55,450 bases of DNA from Flammeovirgaceae bacterium (GCA_021299455.1 JAJTGQ010000028.1:1-55450), one strand, 5' to 3'; shown: positions 24,754-34,272, counted from the first letter of the stretch. Numbers and translations are program-made. The notes: a model not told the origin generated them from the letters alone.

Positions 24754-25512
24754 ATGCGTCAGAAAATAGTAGCCGGCAACTGGAAAATGAACAAGACATT
24801 GGAAGAAGCACATATCTTAACGGCAGAGTTGATGGGCATGGTAGCCGATGAAGTAAAAGGAAATGTGATCACCATTTTGTGTACTCCCTTTCCATATCTC
24901 GTGCCGGTTAAAAACCAATTGGGTAACTCGTCTATAAAAGTAGGCGCGCAAAATTGTAGCGAGCACGATAGTGGTGCTTACACAGGAGAAGTCTCTGCGC
25001 CCATGCTAAAATCGATGGCTATCCCTTACGTAATCATCGGCCACAGCGAACGCAGACAGTATTTTGGAGAGAGCGGAAAACTGCTTGCCACTAAAGTAGA
25101 CAAAGCGTTGGCAAATGGCGTTACACCTATTTTTTGTTGCGGAGAACCGTTAGAAATTCGTGAGAAAGGAACCCATGAAGCATTGGTAAAGCAACAAGTA
25201 GAAGAAAGCTTGTTTCACTTGAATCAAGAAGCGATCCAAAAAGTAGTGATTGCCTACGAACCCGTTTGGGCCATTGGCACAGGCAAAACGGCCACGTCAC
25301 AACAAGCACAAGATATGCACGCAATAATTCGCAAGCATATTGCCGGAAAATATGGTTCAGAAACAGCCGAGAAAATCTCCATACTCTATGGTGGCAGCGT
25401 GAAGGCCGATAATGCCAAAGAACTTTTCGCCTGCGCGGATGTGGATGGCGGCTTAGTCGGAGGCGCTTCGCTCAAATCGAGAGAGTTTGTGGAGATTATA
25501 AAGTCGATTTGA
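24754..25512 (+). CDS. tpiA: Triosephosphate isomerase
   Basis: 252 residues, standard TIM barrel of glycolysis. Catalytic residues are all present: N9 and K11 in GNWKMN, H97 in IGHSERR, E169 in AYEPVWAIGTG; the loop-6 and phosphate-binding YGGSVK and GGLVGGASL motifs follow. It lies 21 bp after the DUF6702 gene and 95 bp before prmA, so it may start or continue a transcription unit. Its last bases begin the palindrome at 25505. Confidence 0.97.
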   Translation: MRQKIVAGNWKMNKTLEEAHILTAELMGMVADEVKGNVITILCTPFPYLVPVKNQLGNSSIKVGAQNCSEHDSGAYTGEVSAPMLKSMAIPYVIIGHSERRQYFGESGKLLATKVDKALANGVTPIFCCGEPLEIREKGTHEALVKQQVEESLFHLNQEAIQKVVIAYEPVWAIGTGKTATSQQAQDMHAIIRKHIAGKYGSETAEKISILYGGSVKADNAKELFACADVDGGLVGGASLKSREFVEIIKSI

Positions 25513-25601
25513 AAATGAATCGATTTGAAAATTTGAAGATGAATGTCCCCTATCAAGACAGCATTCATTTTCAAATTAGTTAATTTTCAAATCTTCAAAT
25601 T
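25505..25601. repeat. Palindrome between tpiA and prmA
   Basis: Arms of about 40 bp (25505-25545 and 25562-25601) are imperfect inverted copies rich in GATTTGAAAAT and GATGAATG words. The left arm includes the tpiA stop. It could form a terminator-like or processing hairpin. Confidence 0.5.
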
Positions 25602-25607
25602 AGAAAA

Positions 25608-26435
25608 ATGTACTACACCCGTCTTCAAGTAGTTTGCGATCCAGAATTTTCAGAAATTCTCATGGCCGAAATTGGAGAAGTTGGCTTTGATACATTTATG
25701 GAAAATGACCACGGCTTTGAAGCCTATGTGGAAGAACGAAAGTTTAACGAGCAACTATTAGAAGAAGTAAAAGAAAAATACAAGTCAATAAATCCACTGC
25801 TGTTCTATTGGGACAAAATTCAAAAAGAAAATTGGAATGAGCAGTGGGAGAAAAGTCTAGAACCAATTATTGTAGATGATCGCTGCTTAATCCGAGCCGA
25901 GTTTCACAAGGTTAAAGGAAACTATCCTTACGAAATCATCATAACGCCTAAGATGTCCTTTGGTACGGGGCACCACCAAACTACTTACTTGATGATCAAA
26001 AACCAGCTGGATCTTGATCATTCGAATAAGCGCGTGATGGATGCCGGCTGTGGCACCGCCATTCTATCGATCATGGCCTCAAAGCGAAAAGCAAAAGAAG
26101 TGGTAGCCTTTGACATCGATGAGTGGAGCGTGATCAATGGCAAAGAAAATATTGAAAACAACGCGTGCTCAAACATTGAAATACATCAAGGAACAATTGC
26201 TGAAATCAAACCTTTGGGCACTTTTGAAATCATTCTGGCCAATATCAATAAGAATGTGCTTCTCCAGGAAATAGCGACTTATGCGAGCTACCTCGCACCT
26301 TCAGGCGCACTGCTGCTAAGCGGGTTTTATACCAACGATATTTCCGATCTAAATGCAAAAGCCGTTCAGCATGGGCTGAAAGAAGAGAAACGCGATGAGA
26401 AAGAAGGGTGGGCATCTCTCCTGCTCAGAAAATAA
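25608..26435 (+). CDS. prmA: Ribosomal protein L11 methyltransferase
   Basis: 275 residues. The N-terminal substrate-recognition domain (YYTRLQVVCDPEFSEILMAEIGEVGFDTF) is followed by WNEQWEKSLEPI and the SAM methyltransferase core with FGTGHHQTT, MDAGCGTAILSI (SAM-binding motif I, near 144), FDIDEWSV and ILANINKNVL. PrmA trimethylates ribosomal protein L11. It stands 177 bp before the giant secreted protein; the gap contains a small hairpin (CCTGACTG-TTGA-CAGACAGG, about 26526-26545) and nothing else evident. Confidence 0.95.
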   Translation: MYYTRLQVVCDPEFSEILMAEIGEVGFDTFMENDHGFEAYVEERKFNEQLLEEVKEKYKSINPLLFYWDKIQKENWNEQWEKSLEPIIVDDRCLIRAEFHKVKGNYPYEIIITPKMSFGTGHHQTTYLMIKNQLDLDHSNKRVMDAGCGTAILSIMASKRKAKEVVAFDIDEWSVINGKENIENNACSNIEIHQGTIAEIKPLGTFEIILANINKNVLLQEIATYASYLAPSGALLLSGFYTNDISDLNAKAVQHGLKEEKRDEKEGWASLLLRK

Positions 26436-26611
26436 AAACGCGGTCTAATCGTTAGTCCTCATTAGAACTTTCGCTAATTATTTCCGAATTTTCATCTCTT
26501 AATATTTACTTTTAGGGTCAAATGCCTGACTGTTGACAGACAGGGAATGGCCAAAATTATGATGTCGTTGATTGTTGACCATTTTTGTCGCCATTTCAAG
26601 CCATTTCGCTT

Positions 26612-29600
26612 GTGAAAAAATCTATCTCGGTCTTATTGCTGGCAATTGGTTTACCGCTCTCTGTTTTTGCACAAAAGGGCATTCCAACAGAGCCTATCCA
26701 ACAACTGACATTTCCCGACAGTATTAGGATTCTACTAAATAATACAAAGCTGGTCGATATAATGGCTGTTGGCGATGGGTTTGGCTCGGTGTGGGCAAAT
26801 ATCGGCCCCGGTCAACAAAGCCAAATTCAGAAGCAAACTAAATTAATGAAAAAGAAGGGGTATAAATTACGCCCCCATTTTGTCAATTATTATGCTGCGA
26901 TCGTTGCCGCTCAGTCAGTCGAGAAATTGGATCTCGACCGCTTTAGTAACTTTCTTCAAGTGATCGACAAAGTCCTAGCAAAAGAGAATAGCAATCAGGC
27001 AAATATTACGTTTCAACAAAGTCGCGATTTCTTTGAGCATCACGCCCTCAACTTTCAAAAATATTTTCGTCTCAAAGCACTAGATGATGAATATTCTTTT
27101 GCTTACCTCGAGCCAAAAGTAATTGCAAGCGACACCTCACAAAGCTACACACCGTCAGCAGAGTCCGATACAATTTCATTTGTCCCTTGGAAACAGCCCA
27201 TTGTACAACCAGAAATACTGGGAGCTGCGATCGTTTTCTCAAAAGTGACACTCAACTTTGTTACACTCTATGACTCTGCGATTCTTAAAGATACAAAAGG
27301 CACATTCTCGCTGCGGGAGAGACTCTTTGTAGGAGAGCGTGGGCAATTTGATTGGAGCAGTGCCGGGCTTTCGCGCGACTCGGTTAACTATGAACTAAGC
27401 AAATACAATTTCAGAACCACGCAACCCTACCTTCGGGCTCAGCAAGGAAAACTTCTTTACCTGGGGAAATTGTCTGGTCGGATACCTGGCCAATTTGAAT
27501 TCAACAGCATCAGTCACAAATCGAGGGCAACCGCTTTATATCCAAATTTCAGATCGTATGAGAATAATGTATCTATTCTTGGGCTGGGTGAGTTTATTCA
27601 TTACCAGGGTGGATTTAGTTTGGTCGGCAGAAACATAAATAGTTTTTGTGCCAACGGAAAGCAGTCAACTTTGGAAATATTAGGTTATGCGGACAAGCGT
27701 TTTAAAATGCAATCCTATTCCATTTCTATCCAAGACTCGTTGATCAATTCCGATAATGCAAAAGTGACCATCTATCAGAGCAATGATTCAATCACTCATC
27801 CTTCTTCACAGGTGCACTTCGATCGAGCAAAGCAAAAGATTTCGATTTCAAAAGACCGATCGTCCCAACGGAATGCCCCCTTCTCATCCTCCTTTTTTGG
27901 AATTGATTTTAATGTGGATCTCATGCGATGGGACCTTCGGTCTGATACGTTAACCCTTTCCATTGCTGGTAGTGGTGGCATTGCACCGATGATTATTGAG
28001 TCGCATGATTTTTTCGATGAAGAGGACTTTGAGCGACTGGCAAATCCAATTTTTGGTTACAATCCTCTACTCATGTTCACTGGTTTCGCCAAACAAATCA
28101 AATCTCAAAGATTTTCTGTATTTGACCTAGCTCAAGTAAAAGGAAATCTAGAAAAAATAAAGATGGCAGCAGATTTTTTATCTCAAAAAGGAATGATTCT
28201 TTACCAATCGAGAACGGGGGCAGTTTATGTTAAAGATAAAGCGATGCACTTCGTGGAGGCGAAACGAGGAAAAGTTGATTATGATAATTTGAAAATTCCC
28301 TCTTATACTGAAAGAAATCCCAATGCGTTTATTAGTCGTATAGGAGGATCCATGACCGTGAATGGCGTAGAAGAGTTTAATGTGAGCGATGCCCTTAATG
28401 TGATCATTAAACCGGACAGCAGCGTAATTACTTTTCTTAAAAATCGAGACATTAAATTTAATGGAACCATCAATGCGGGCAATTTTGAGATAACCGGAAA
28501 GGACTTTACGTTCAAGTATGATAGCTTTTTTGTTAACCTTAACCACATTGACTCAATTCGGTTTTATGTTGTTGATAAAAATGGCACGCGCAGGCGAGTA
28601 AACAACTCTTTGGTAGGGGCAGACTCAACGACTGCCGCAGCCGGTGGGTTGCAAACCAGCGCAAACAAAACCGCTGGCACCCTTTTCATCAACCGTCCCG
28701 ACAACAAATCAGGTCGGGCGCAAGTGCCCAATTTTCCGAGGCTGGACGCAACGGCTGGTGGTGTCATTTATTTTGATCGAGAGGAAGTGCTGGATGGTGC
28801 CTATGATAAATCCGTGTTCTTCGTGATCCCACCTTTTAAACTGGATAGCTTAAACGATGCCGATCCGGGTTCAATTAATTTTGAGGGAAAATTTATCTCT
28901 AGTGGCATGTTTCCGCCCTTCGATGAAAAGTTACATACTATGCCGGACAAGTCATTAGGCTTTAACCACACCGTTCCAGCCAAAGGCTATAACCTCTATC
29001 TAGGTGAGGGAAGGCTTTTTGGCGGGTTAAATTTGGACAACTCTGGGCTACGTGCTACGGGGAGAATTGAATACCTCTCAGCCAAAGTGCAATCTGATGA
29101 TTTTGTTTTCTACCCAGACTCTGTACTATCGAAAGGAAAATCAGTTGAACTAAAAGAAAAACAAATCGGCAACGTGACTTTCCCCCAAGCCACCGTTAGC
29201 GATTACCAAATGAAGTGGTTTCCCAAGCAAGATCGTTTCCGACTGAAAAACACACGTGAGCCATTTTCATTTTACAAGAATACCGCCACACTAAACGGAA
29301 TTGTTACTGTTTCAAAAACTGGCCTCACTGGAAGTGGAAAACTAAGTACTCGTGGATCAGAGGTCTCATCGAAAGAACTCAGCTTTGCGTCCAAAGATTT
29401 TGGCGGCCGTCACGCCCGATTTGAAGTAAAGACCGGAAACCCAGAGAAGCCCGCTTTAGCTGGAAATGATGTGCGATTAAAATTTGATCTCGAAAAAAAT
29501 GTGGCTACCGTTAGCCCGGAAGTGGAAGGGGTAGCGGCAATTGAATTTCCCTACGCGCAATTCAAGACTTCGATTCCACAGGCGAAATGGGATTTGACTA

Positions 29601-31306
29601 CTCAGAAGATTGTAATGAGCAAGGCCCCCGATGTGCCCATCGAGAATTCTTATTTCTACACGACACGAAAAGAATTGGATTCTTTACGTTTCAATGCAGA
29701 GAAAGCGGAGTATGACATTGCCACTCAGCAACTAAAGGTAAGCGGCATTCCATTCATCATCGTTGCCGATGCAAAAATCACACCTGAGAACAATGAAGTG
29801 CTAATTTTAGAAAACGCCAAAATAGGCCAGCTCAAAAACACGACCATTGTTCTTGATACGCTCAATGGCTACCACCGATTGACCAAAGGCGTGGTGGATA
29901 TCATCTCGCGAAAAGAATTTACGGGCTATGCTACCTATCAGTACGTCAATTCTGTGAACGACACATTCAACATTAAAATGACTGACTTTCATCTGGAAAC
30001 TATATCTACCGAAGGAAAATCACGTAAAAAAGAAAATGTCAATGCAACGCAACAAACGGTTGGAAATGGGTCGGTGGCAGACACGGATAATATCTTAGTA
30101 GCCCCACGCATTTTCTACAAAGGCGACATGGTCATGTACGCCAGTCGCCCCGCACTGCAATTAAAAGGCTTTGTTAAGCTGGATTTAAAAAAAATAAAAA
30201 ACTACAACACTTGGCTAGCTTACAATCAAAGCGGTGATGAAAAAGATATTTATTTGGATTTTGATAAAACTGAAACTGAGGAGGGAAGAAAAGCCGCTGC
30301 CGGCCTACATTTTGCTCAAGATAATAGCCTCTACATCACTTTTATCTTTGACAAAAAAGATGAAGGAGATGAGGATTTTTTCCTGCCCAGTGGTTCTCTA
30401 TTCTTTGACAAAGAAAGCAGCCAATTTAAAATTGAGGACCGCCAAAAAGCAGCTGGCGAGAAACTATCAGGAAAAGTATTTACCTACAACGAAGAGAAGC
30501 AAGAAGTTACTTTTGAAGGACCTATCAACTTCTTCAAGAACACGAATGGTGTCAAACTAACGGCTTCTGCGATTGGATCTGGAAGTTTGACTACCAATGA
30601 AATCAAGATGAATTCATTCATCTTGGCCAATATGGCGATTCCTGATATGGCCTATCAACTAATGGCCAATAATCTTTTGGAGGTAGTAAAAAGTGAGGGC
30701 GTTCCCGAAGGGTTGGGAGATCAAACCGAACTGCTGTATAAAATTAGCAATCTGATTGGCGAACGAGTAACAAAAGACTATGAACAGAAATCGCAGCAGG
30801 GTTATGTCTCTTTGGGTACTGTACAAGGGCTAATTCAACCACTCGTTTTCTCCAATGTCAATTTGAAGTGGTCACAAGATCGAAAGGCTTTTTATAGCGA
30901 AGGGACCATCGGTATCAGTAACAGCAATCGGCTGGATATCAATGGGGCATTTGAAGGCTTCATGGAAATTCGAAAAAATGAAGATGGCGCACCAGTATTT
31001 CACATTTTCTTCAAAGCTTCTCCTGAGTCGTGGTATTACTTTGGATTTGAAGACAACCGTTTGATGGTTCATTCGGCTAACCAGGCTTTTAACGATCTGA
31101 TTACCAAGAAGACAAATGCCAGTAAAGCCAAGTTGGGCGAAATGATATTCATTCCCGGCACAGACGATGAAATACTCTCGTTCGTCAACCGGTTTAGGCT
31201 TCAGTATTATGGGATTGAGCAACCTTATGATTTGACAGGCGGAACATCCTCCGCTAAAAAGAAGGAAAAGAAAAAGGAGGAAAAAAAAGAAGACGATGGC
31301 TTTTAA
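26612..31306 (+). CDS. Giant secreted beta-rich protein, unknown function
   Basis: 1,564 residues from a GTG at 26612, chosen because it directly precedes a classic signal peptide (KKSISVLLLAIGLPLSVFAQ); the frame stays open to a TTG at 26585. Early residues are helical (KLMKKKGYKLRPHFVNYYAA); from about residue 250 onward most of the chain shows repeated beta-strand patterns with motifs such as GKFISSGMFPPFDE, AEYDIATQQLKVSGIPFI and the polar runs seen in AsmA/LptA-like and OstA proteins, but no named domain was identified. The tail is Lys/Glu-rich (KKEKKKEEKKEDDGF). Related proteins appear as conserved hypotheticals in Cytophagales (from memory, unchecked). A 74-residue membrane protein overlaps its 3' end by 11 bp. 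Confidence 0.65.
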   Translation: MKKSISVLLLAIGLPLSVFAQKGIPTEPIQQLTFPDSIRILLNNTKLVDIMAVGDGFGSVWANIGPGQQSQIQKQTKLMKKKGYKLRPHFVNYYAAIVAAQSVEKLDLDRFSNFLQVIDKVLAKENSNQANITFQQSRDFFEHHALNFQKYFRLKALDDEYSFAYLEPKVIASDTSQSYTPSAESDTISFVPWKQPIVQPEILGAAIVFSKVTLNFVTLYDSAILKDTKGTFSLRERLFVGERGQFDWSSAGLSRDSVNYELSKYNFRTTQPYLRAQQGKLLYLGKLSGRIPGQFEFNSISHKSRATALYPNFRSYENNVSILGLGEFIHYQGGFSLVGRNINSFCANGKQSTLEILGYADKRFKMQSYSISIQDSLINSDNAKVTIYQSNDSITHPSSQVHFDRAKQKISISKDRSSQRNAPFSSSFFGIDFNVDLMRWDLRSDTLTLSIAGSGGIAPMIIESHDFFDEEDFERLANPIFGYNPLLMFTGFAKQIKSQRFSVFDLAQVKGNLEKIKMAADFLSQKGMILYQSRTGAVYVKDKAMHFVEAKRGKVDYDNLKIPSYTERNPNAFISRIGGSMTVNGVEEFNVSDALNVIIKPDSSVITFLKNRDIKFNGTINAGNFEITGKDFTFKYDSFFVNLNHIDSIRFYVVDKNGTRRRVNNSLVGADSTTAAAGGLQTSANKTAGTLFINRPDNKSGRAQVPNFPRLDATAGGVIYFDREEVLDGAYDKSVFFVIPPFKLDSLNDADPGSINFEGKFISSGMFPPFDEKLHTMPDKSLGFNHTVPAKGYNLYLGEGRLFGGLNLDNSGLRATGRIEYLSAKVQSDDFVFYPDSVLSKGKSVELKEKQIGNVTFPQATVSDYQMKWFPKQDRFRLKNTREPFSFYKNTATLNGIVTVSKTGLTGSGKLSTRGSEVSSKELSFASKDFGGRHARFEVKTGNPEKPALAGNDVRLKFDLEKNVATVSPEVEGVAAIEFPYAQFKTSIPQAKWDLTTQKIVMSKAPDVPIENSYFYTTRKELDSLRFNAEKAEYDIATQQLKVSGIPFIIVADAKITPENNEVLILENAKIGQLKNTTIVLDTLNGYHRLTKGVVDIISRKEFTGYATYQYVNSVNDTFNIKMTDFHLETISTEGKSRKKENVNATQQTVGNGSVADTDNILVAPRIFYKGDMVMYASRPALQLKGFVKLDLKKIKNYNTWLAYNQSGDEKDIYLDFDKTETEEGRKAAAGLHFAQDNSLYITFIFDKKDEGDEDFFLPSGSLFFDKESSQFKIEDRQKAAGEKLSGKVFTYNEEKQEVTFEGPINFFKNTNGVKLTASAIGSGSLTTNEIKMNSFILANMAIPDMAYQLMANNLLEVVKSEGVPEGLGDQTELLYKISNLIGERVTKDYEQKSQQGYVSLGTVQGLIQPLVFSNVNLKWSQDRKAFYSEGTIGISNSNRLDINGAFEGFMEIRKNEDGAPVFHIFFKASPESWYYFGFEDNRLMVHSANQAFNDLITKKTNASKAKLGEMIFIPGTDDEILSFVNRFRLQYYGIEQPYDLTGGTSSAKKKEKKKEEKKEDDGF

Positions 31307-31520
31307 GCTTCAACCGAAAACAAAGTGGTTGTTGTACGCTAGCAGTGGGCTGATGCTCGTGGGACTTGGTTTGTCAATGGCAATTGATGCAGGATTCAAA
31401 CGATTTAGTGGTGACCCTTGGTTTTTTTATGGAACCATTGCTCTTATTGTGTTTAACTCAGGAATCAGTTTGTTTGGTCAGGCGGTGATCGAATTCATGC
31501 GGTGGAAAAACCTCCGCTAG
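31296..31520 (+). CDS. Small two-helix membrane protein
   Basis: 74 residues with two hydrophobic helices (WLLYASSGLMLVGLGLSMAI and WFFYGTIALIVFNSGISLFGQAVI) and basic ends. It overlaps the giant secreted protein by 11 bp, so it is translationally coupled and probably belongs to the same function, for example as an inner-membrane partner. The stop TAG forms a CTAG palindrome (31517-31520) that is also the stop of the convergent TMEM175-like gene. No family recognised. Confidence 0.6.
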   Translation: MAFKLQPKTKWLLYASSGLMLVGLGLSMAIDAGFKRFSGDPWFFYGTIALIVFNSGISLFGQAVIEFMRWKNLR

Positions 31521-32293
31521 GATAGCACTACTTCGTTTTTTGTATTCATCTCTTCCAGACATTTTTTACGTCTCCTATCTACGTTTCGGGCAAACAGTAC
31601 CATGATTGGGGTATACAAGAAATAAGTCATCCCCGAGATCAAACCTGCTATCCAATGTCCATGAAAAATAATGGCCATCATTACAGAAAGCAATGGGACA
31701 GTTGCCATTAATGTGTTTGACTGAATTCTCGAACGCGTGTCAAAACGTTCGATTTCATTTAACTCCATCGCGTCTGCTTGTTTATAGGCATAGGCATACA
31801 TCCACCTTAAAACGAGGAAAACTGCGGCTGCCCCAAGCCCATAGATGATCATTAAATCTGCAACATCCTTTCCCTTAATCAGCCCGTTCATTTCAGTCAG
31901 AATATTGTCTTGTCCTGTCATAGCAGCGATCGGAAAGAGAATTAGCTTGGTGAGAAACTTCAACGGGTAAACATAAAACAGCACGATCACAAGAAACAAA
32001 GTGTTGAGCATGACGATTTTTCCATTTCGCAAACCATATCGTAAAAAGAAAACATAATGCTCATACCAGATCGAAATGATCAGCGCTATGCACAACAAAA
32101 ATGGGATTAAATCAAATGCAAAGCGCTTAACCTGCTCAAAACTAGATGGAGGCGAAGTAGAGATAAGTAACAACGTGATCGCTAAAGCAAATACTGCATC
32201 GCTAAAATTTTCCAACCTCCCGGGTTCTTGACCACGAAACCGAAATTCCTGATTCAGTCCCACTTTGTTTTTTGTCAATAGATCACGCACCAT
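31517..32293 (-). CDS. TMEM175-family potassium channel
   Basis: 258 residues from the ATG at 32293; a TTG nine codons upstream (32320) would overlap the BLUF gene by 23 bp. The TMEM175 signature R-x3-F-S-D-x-V-x-A-x3-T-L is present as RLENFSDAVFALAITLLL, in the first helix (about residues 26-43). Four to five further hydrophobic segments follow, with LIPFLLCIALIISIWYEHYVF as the second. Bacterial members have one six-helix repeat and form tetrameric K+-permeable channels, with hydrophobic residues of helix 1 as gate. It follows the BLUF photosensor gene by 4 bp, which suggests light-linked control. The fold assignment is from the motif; conduction is inferred. Confidence 0.82.
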   Translation of the reverse strand: MVRDLLTKNKVGLNQEFRFRGQEPGRLENFSDAVFALAITLLLISTSPPSSFEQVKRFAFDLIPFLLCIALIISIWYEHYVFFLRYGLRNGKIVMLNTLFLVIVLFYVYPLKFLTKLILFPIAAMTGQDNILTEMNGLIKGKDVADLMIIYGLGAAAVFLVLRWMYAYAYKQADAMELNEIERFDTRSRIQSNTLMATVPLLSVMMAIIFHGHWIAGLISGMTYFLYTPIMVLFARNVDRRRKKCLEEMNTKNEVVLS

Positions 32294-32297
32294 ATCA

Positions 32298-32735
32298 CTA
32301 AACCGATTCCGGGTAATCAACCATATTTTTCTTGTAAAATAATTTCAAAAAAACGAGCACAAGATTAGTATGATCGTTGTCACTTTTGCTGCTGAAGAAC
32401 TCACCAATATCCGAAAAGCCCGAGAGTGACTCAAATTGCTGACTCCCCAATTTCTTGAATCCCATTGACCAACCCATGAACATTCGTTCCTTCGAATCAC
32501 CTTCAATCACTATCGTAACTTTTTTATGTCGAACGTCTCCGACAATTTTAGTATAGAGTTTATTGACAACTGTTTTTTCACCTTCCAACACCTGAATGAA
32601 TTTACCCTGGATATAGAGAAGGATACCGGTGATGTCTGTCGTTTTGTTCGAGTTGCGACTTTGCTCCAAAAGCTGAATCAGGTCCACTTCCGAAAACGGA
32701 GCCACCGCTACACTAGTATAAACCAAGTGATACAT
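32298..32735 (-). CDS. BLUF blue-light photoreceptor
   Basis: 145 residues; the BLUF (FAD) domain fills residues 1-95 and a short helical tail follows. The flavin-site residues fall at the spacing of AppA: Y6 (AppA Y21), N30 (N45), Q48 (Q63), W89 (W104) and M91 (M106), all at matching intervals. This residue set supports a working photocycle in which blue light shifts Q48. There is no fused output domain (the rest is a short capping tail), so it must act on a partner. The next gene, 4 bp downstream, is a TMEM175-type channel. Upstream, 27 bp away, is the PrsW-like protease gene. Confidence 0.9.
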   Translation of the reverse strand: MYHLVYTSVAVAPFSEVDLIQLLEQSRNSNKTTDITGILLYIQGKFIQVLEGEKTVVNKLYTKIVGDVRHKKVTIVIEGDSKERMFMGWSMGFKKLGSQQFESLSGFSDIGEFFSSKSDNDHTNLVLVFLKLFYKKNMVDYPESV

Positions 32736-32762
32736 GGATCGAATTTACACAATAAACCATCG

Positions 32763-33464
32763 TCAGCCAATATCCTCGTCAGATGTCTTCCTCATAAAGG
32801 GAGAAGCTTGTTGGTGAATGTGTATCGCCCTTCGAGACAAAACGATACCAATGATCAAGGATATCACGGCTCCGATCCAAATGCCTGGCACATAGGAAAT
32901 GAACCAAAAATAGTCATAGGCACCATGAAAAAGTGTGGCAACCCCTAGCGCATAAATGGCATAATGAGCTTTTCTATGCTCAAATTTTGCCTTGCCTAAA
33001 AAATATCCCATCAACACACCAAAAGAAGCATGAGCAGGTACAGCCGTGAACATCCGAAGTACGGCTGTCTCCACTCCACCATCCATCACATACAAAATAT
33101 TTTCAAGGCCGGCAAAGCCCAGGCTCACAGTTACCGAATAGACAATACCGTCAAAAGGTTCGTTGAAATTTTTATTGGGATAGAGAACCCAGCGCACAAA
33201 AATAAATTTGCTGAACTCCTCGATCAGTGCAACTAGTAGAAATGCGTGGACGGCCTGTTGAGTTAAGCTGGTAGGATCTAGTGGTACAAGTCTGCTAATT
33301 GGCCAACTAATCAGCAATGTGATAAGGGTGCTGATTACTCCAAAGAAGAAACTCTTTACTAATAGACCAAGTGGCTCGCGTTCATGTTTATCCTTCCAGT
33401 AAATGTATAGGCCTATTGCTGCACCGGGCGCCAAAGCAATCGCTAAAAGAAAAAAAATATTCAT
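32763..33464 (-). CDS. PrsW-family intramembrane metalloprotease
   Basis: 233 residues, about eight transmembrane segments. The family marks are E82-E83 in LIEEFSKF, PFDGIVY, E121 in GFAGLENILY, H145 in PAHASFG and H180 with D184 in FHGAYDY. PrsW of Bacillus cleaves the anti-sigma factor RsiW; other members cleave membrane proteins. The target here is unknown. It sits between coaX and the BLUF gene in the same transcriptional direction, with gaps of 18 and 27 bp. Confidence 0.85.
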   Translation of the reverse strand: MNIFFLLAIALAPGAAIGLYIYWKDKHEREPLGLLVKSFFFGVISTLITLLISWPISRLVPLDPTSLTQQAVHAFLLVALIEEFSKFIFVRWVLYPNKNFNEPFDGIVYSVTVSLGFAGLENILYVMDGGVETAVLRMFTAVPAHASFGVLMGYFLGKAKFEHRKAHYAIYALGVATLFHGAYDYFWFISYVPGIWIGAVISLIIGIVLSRRAIHIHQQASPFMRKTSDEDIG

Positions 33465-33482
33465 CGTGTATGTTTCAGTATG

Positions 33483-34256
33483 TTAGGAATCAGGTTTAAC
33501 AGCTTTGGCAATGTAGCGCAGCCCATCCAACGTCAAGGACGGGTCGATAGCATAGAAAAAAGAGCTTAAGGGTGTGATGACAAATGACAGCCCACCCGTA
33601 GCAATAGCCGGACATTCGATTCCTAGTTCCGTTCTGATAGCCTCTACCATTTTTCTCACCAACCCTTCATATCCGATTACAATACCCGATTGGATGGCGG
33701 TCACTGTGTTAGTCCCTAAAGCCGATTTGGGTATTTCCAGTGGCACATCAAAAAGCTTGGCGGCATTTTGAGTAAGTGCTTTGAGAGCCGTTCGCAGACC
33801 AGGTACAATCGATACACCCAGGATTTTTCCCTCGCCAGAAATGGTAGTAAATGTGAGCGCAGTACCAAAATCAACCACAATACAAGTTTGCTTATATTTA
33901 ACGAAAGCCCCCATGGCGTTAGCTACCAGGTCTGAGCCGATTTCATACGGATTCAATACGGTGATGGGTAGATCGTCATAAATTTTAGGTCCAACTACAA
34001 TTGGCTCTTGTTGAAAAAGTGTACGAATGACTCCTTTTATTTTTTCATTCAGTGACGGTACTACGCTGCTGATCACCACCGTTTGAACTGTATTGAGGGA
34101 AACGGTGCTCTCTAGAAAAAACTCCCTGATTTTTACACCATAATAAATTTCGGGCTGGTCGGGTTTTGAGGGAATGCGCCAGTGATGAAGCCAATTTTCA
34201 TTCACCCACAAACCTAATGTGATGTCGCTATTTCCAATATCTATTGCAAGGAGCAT
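33483..34256 (-). CDS. coaX: Type III pantothenate kinase
   Basis: 257 residues, first step of CoA synthesis (ATP-dependent phosphorylation of pantothenate). The actin-like ATPase fold is visible: phosphate-1 motif LAIDIGNSDITLGLW (D5, G7, N8), GSDLVANAMGAF near 102-113, VVDFGTALTFTTI (phosphate-2) and ATGGLS (adenosine). CoaX is feedback-insensitive in known cases. It starts 16 bp after the GMC oxidoreductase stop and is followed by the PrsW-like gene. Confidence 0.95.
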   Translation of the reverse strand: MLLAIDIGNSDITLGLWVNENWLHHWRIPSKPDQPEIYYGVKIREFFLESTVSLNTVQTVVISSVVPSLNEKIKGVIRTLFQQEPIVVGPKIYDDLPITVLNPYEIGSDLVANAMGAFVKYKQTCIVVDFGTALTFTTISGEGKILGVSIVPGLRTALKALTQNAAKLFDVPLEIPKSALGTNTVTAIQSGIVIGYEGLVRKMVEAIRTELGIECPAIATGGLSFVITPLSSFFYAIDPSLTLDGLRYIAKAVKPDS

Positions 34257-34272
34257 AGGCGAATATTGTTGA

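Noticed and set aside
32294-32320. TTG start giving a 23-bp overlap of the channel gene with BLUF
   Set aside because: An ATG at 32293 gives a normal start with a 4-bp gap; the TTG extension adds only nine residues of no clear use.
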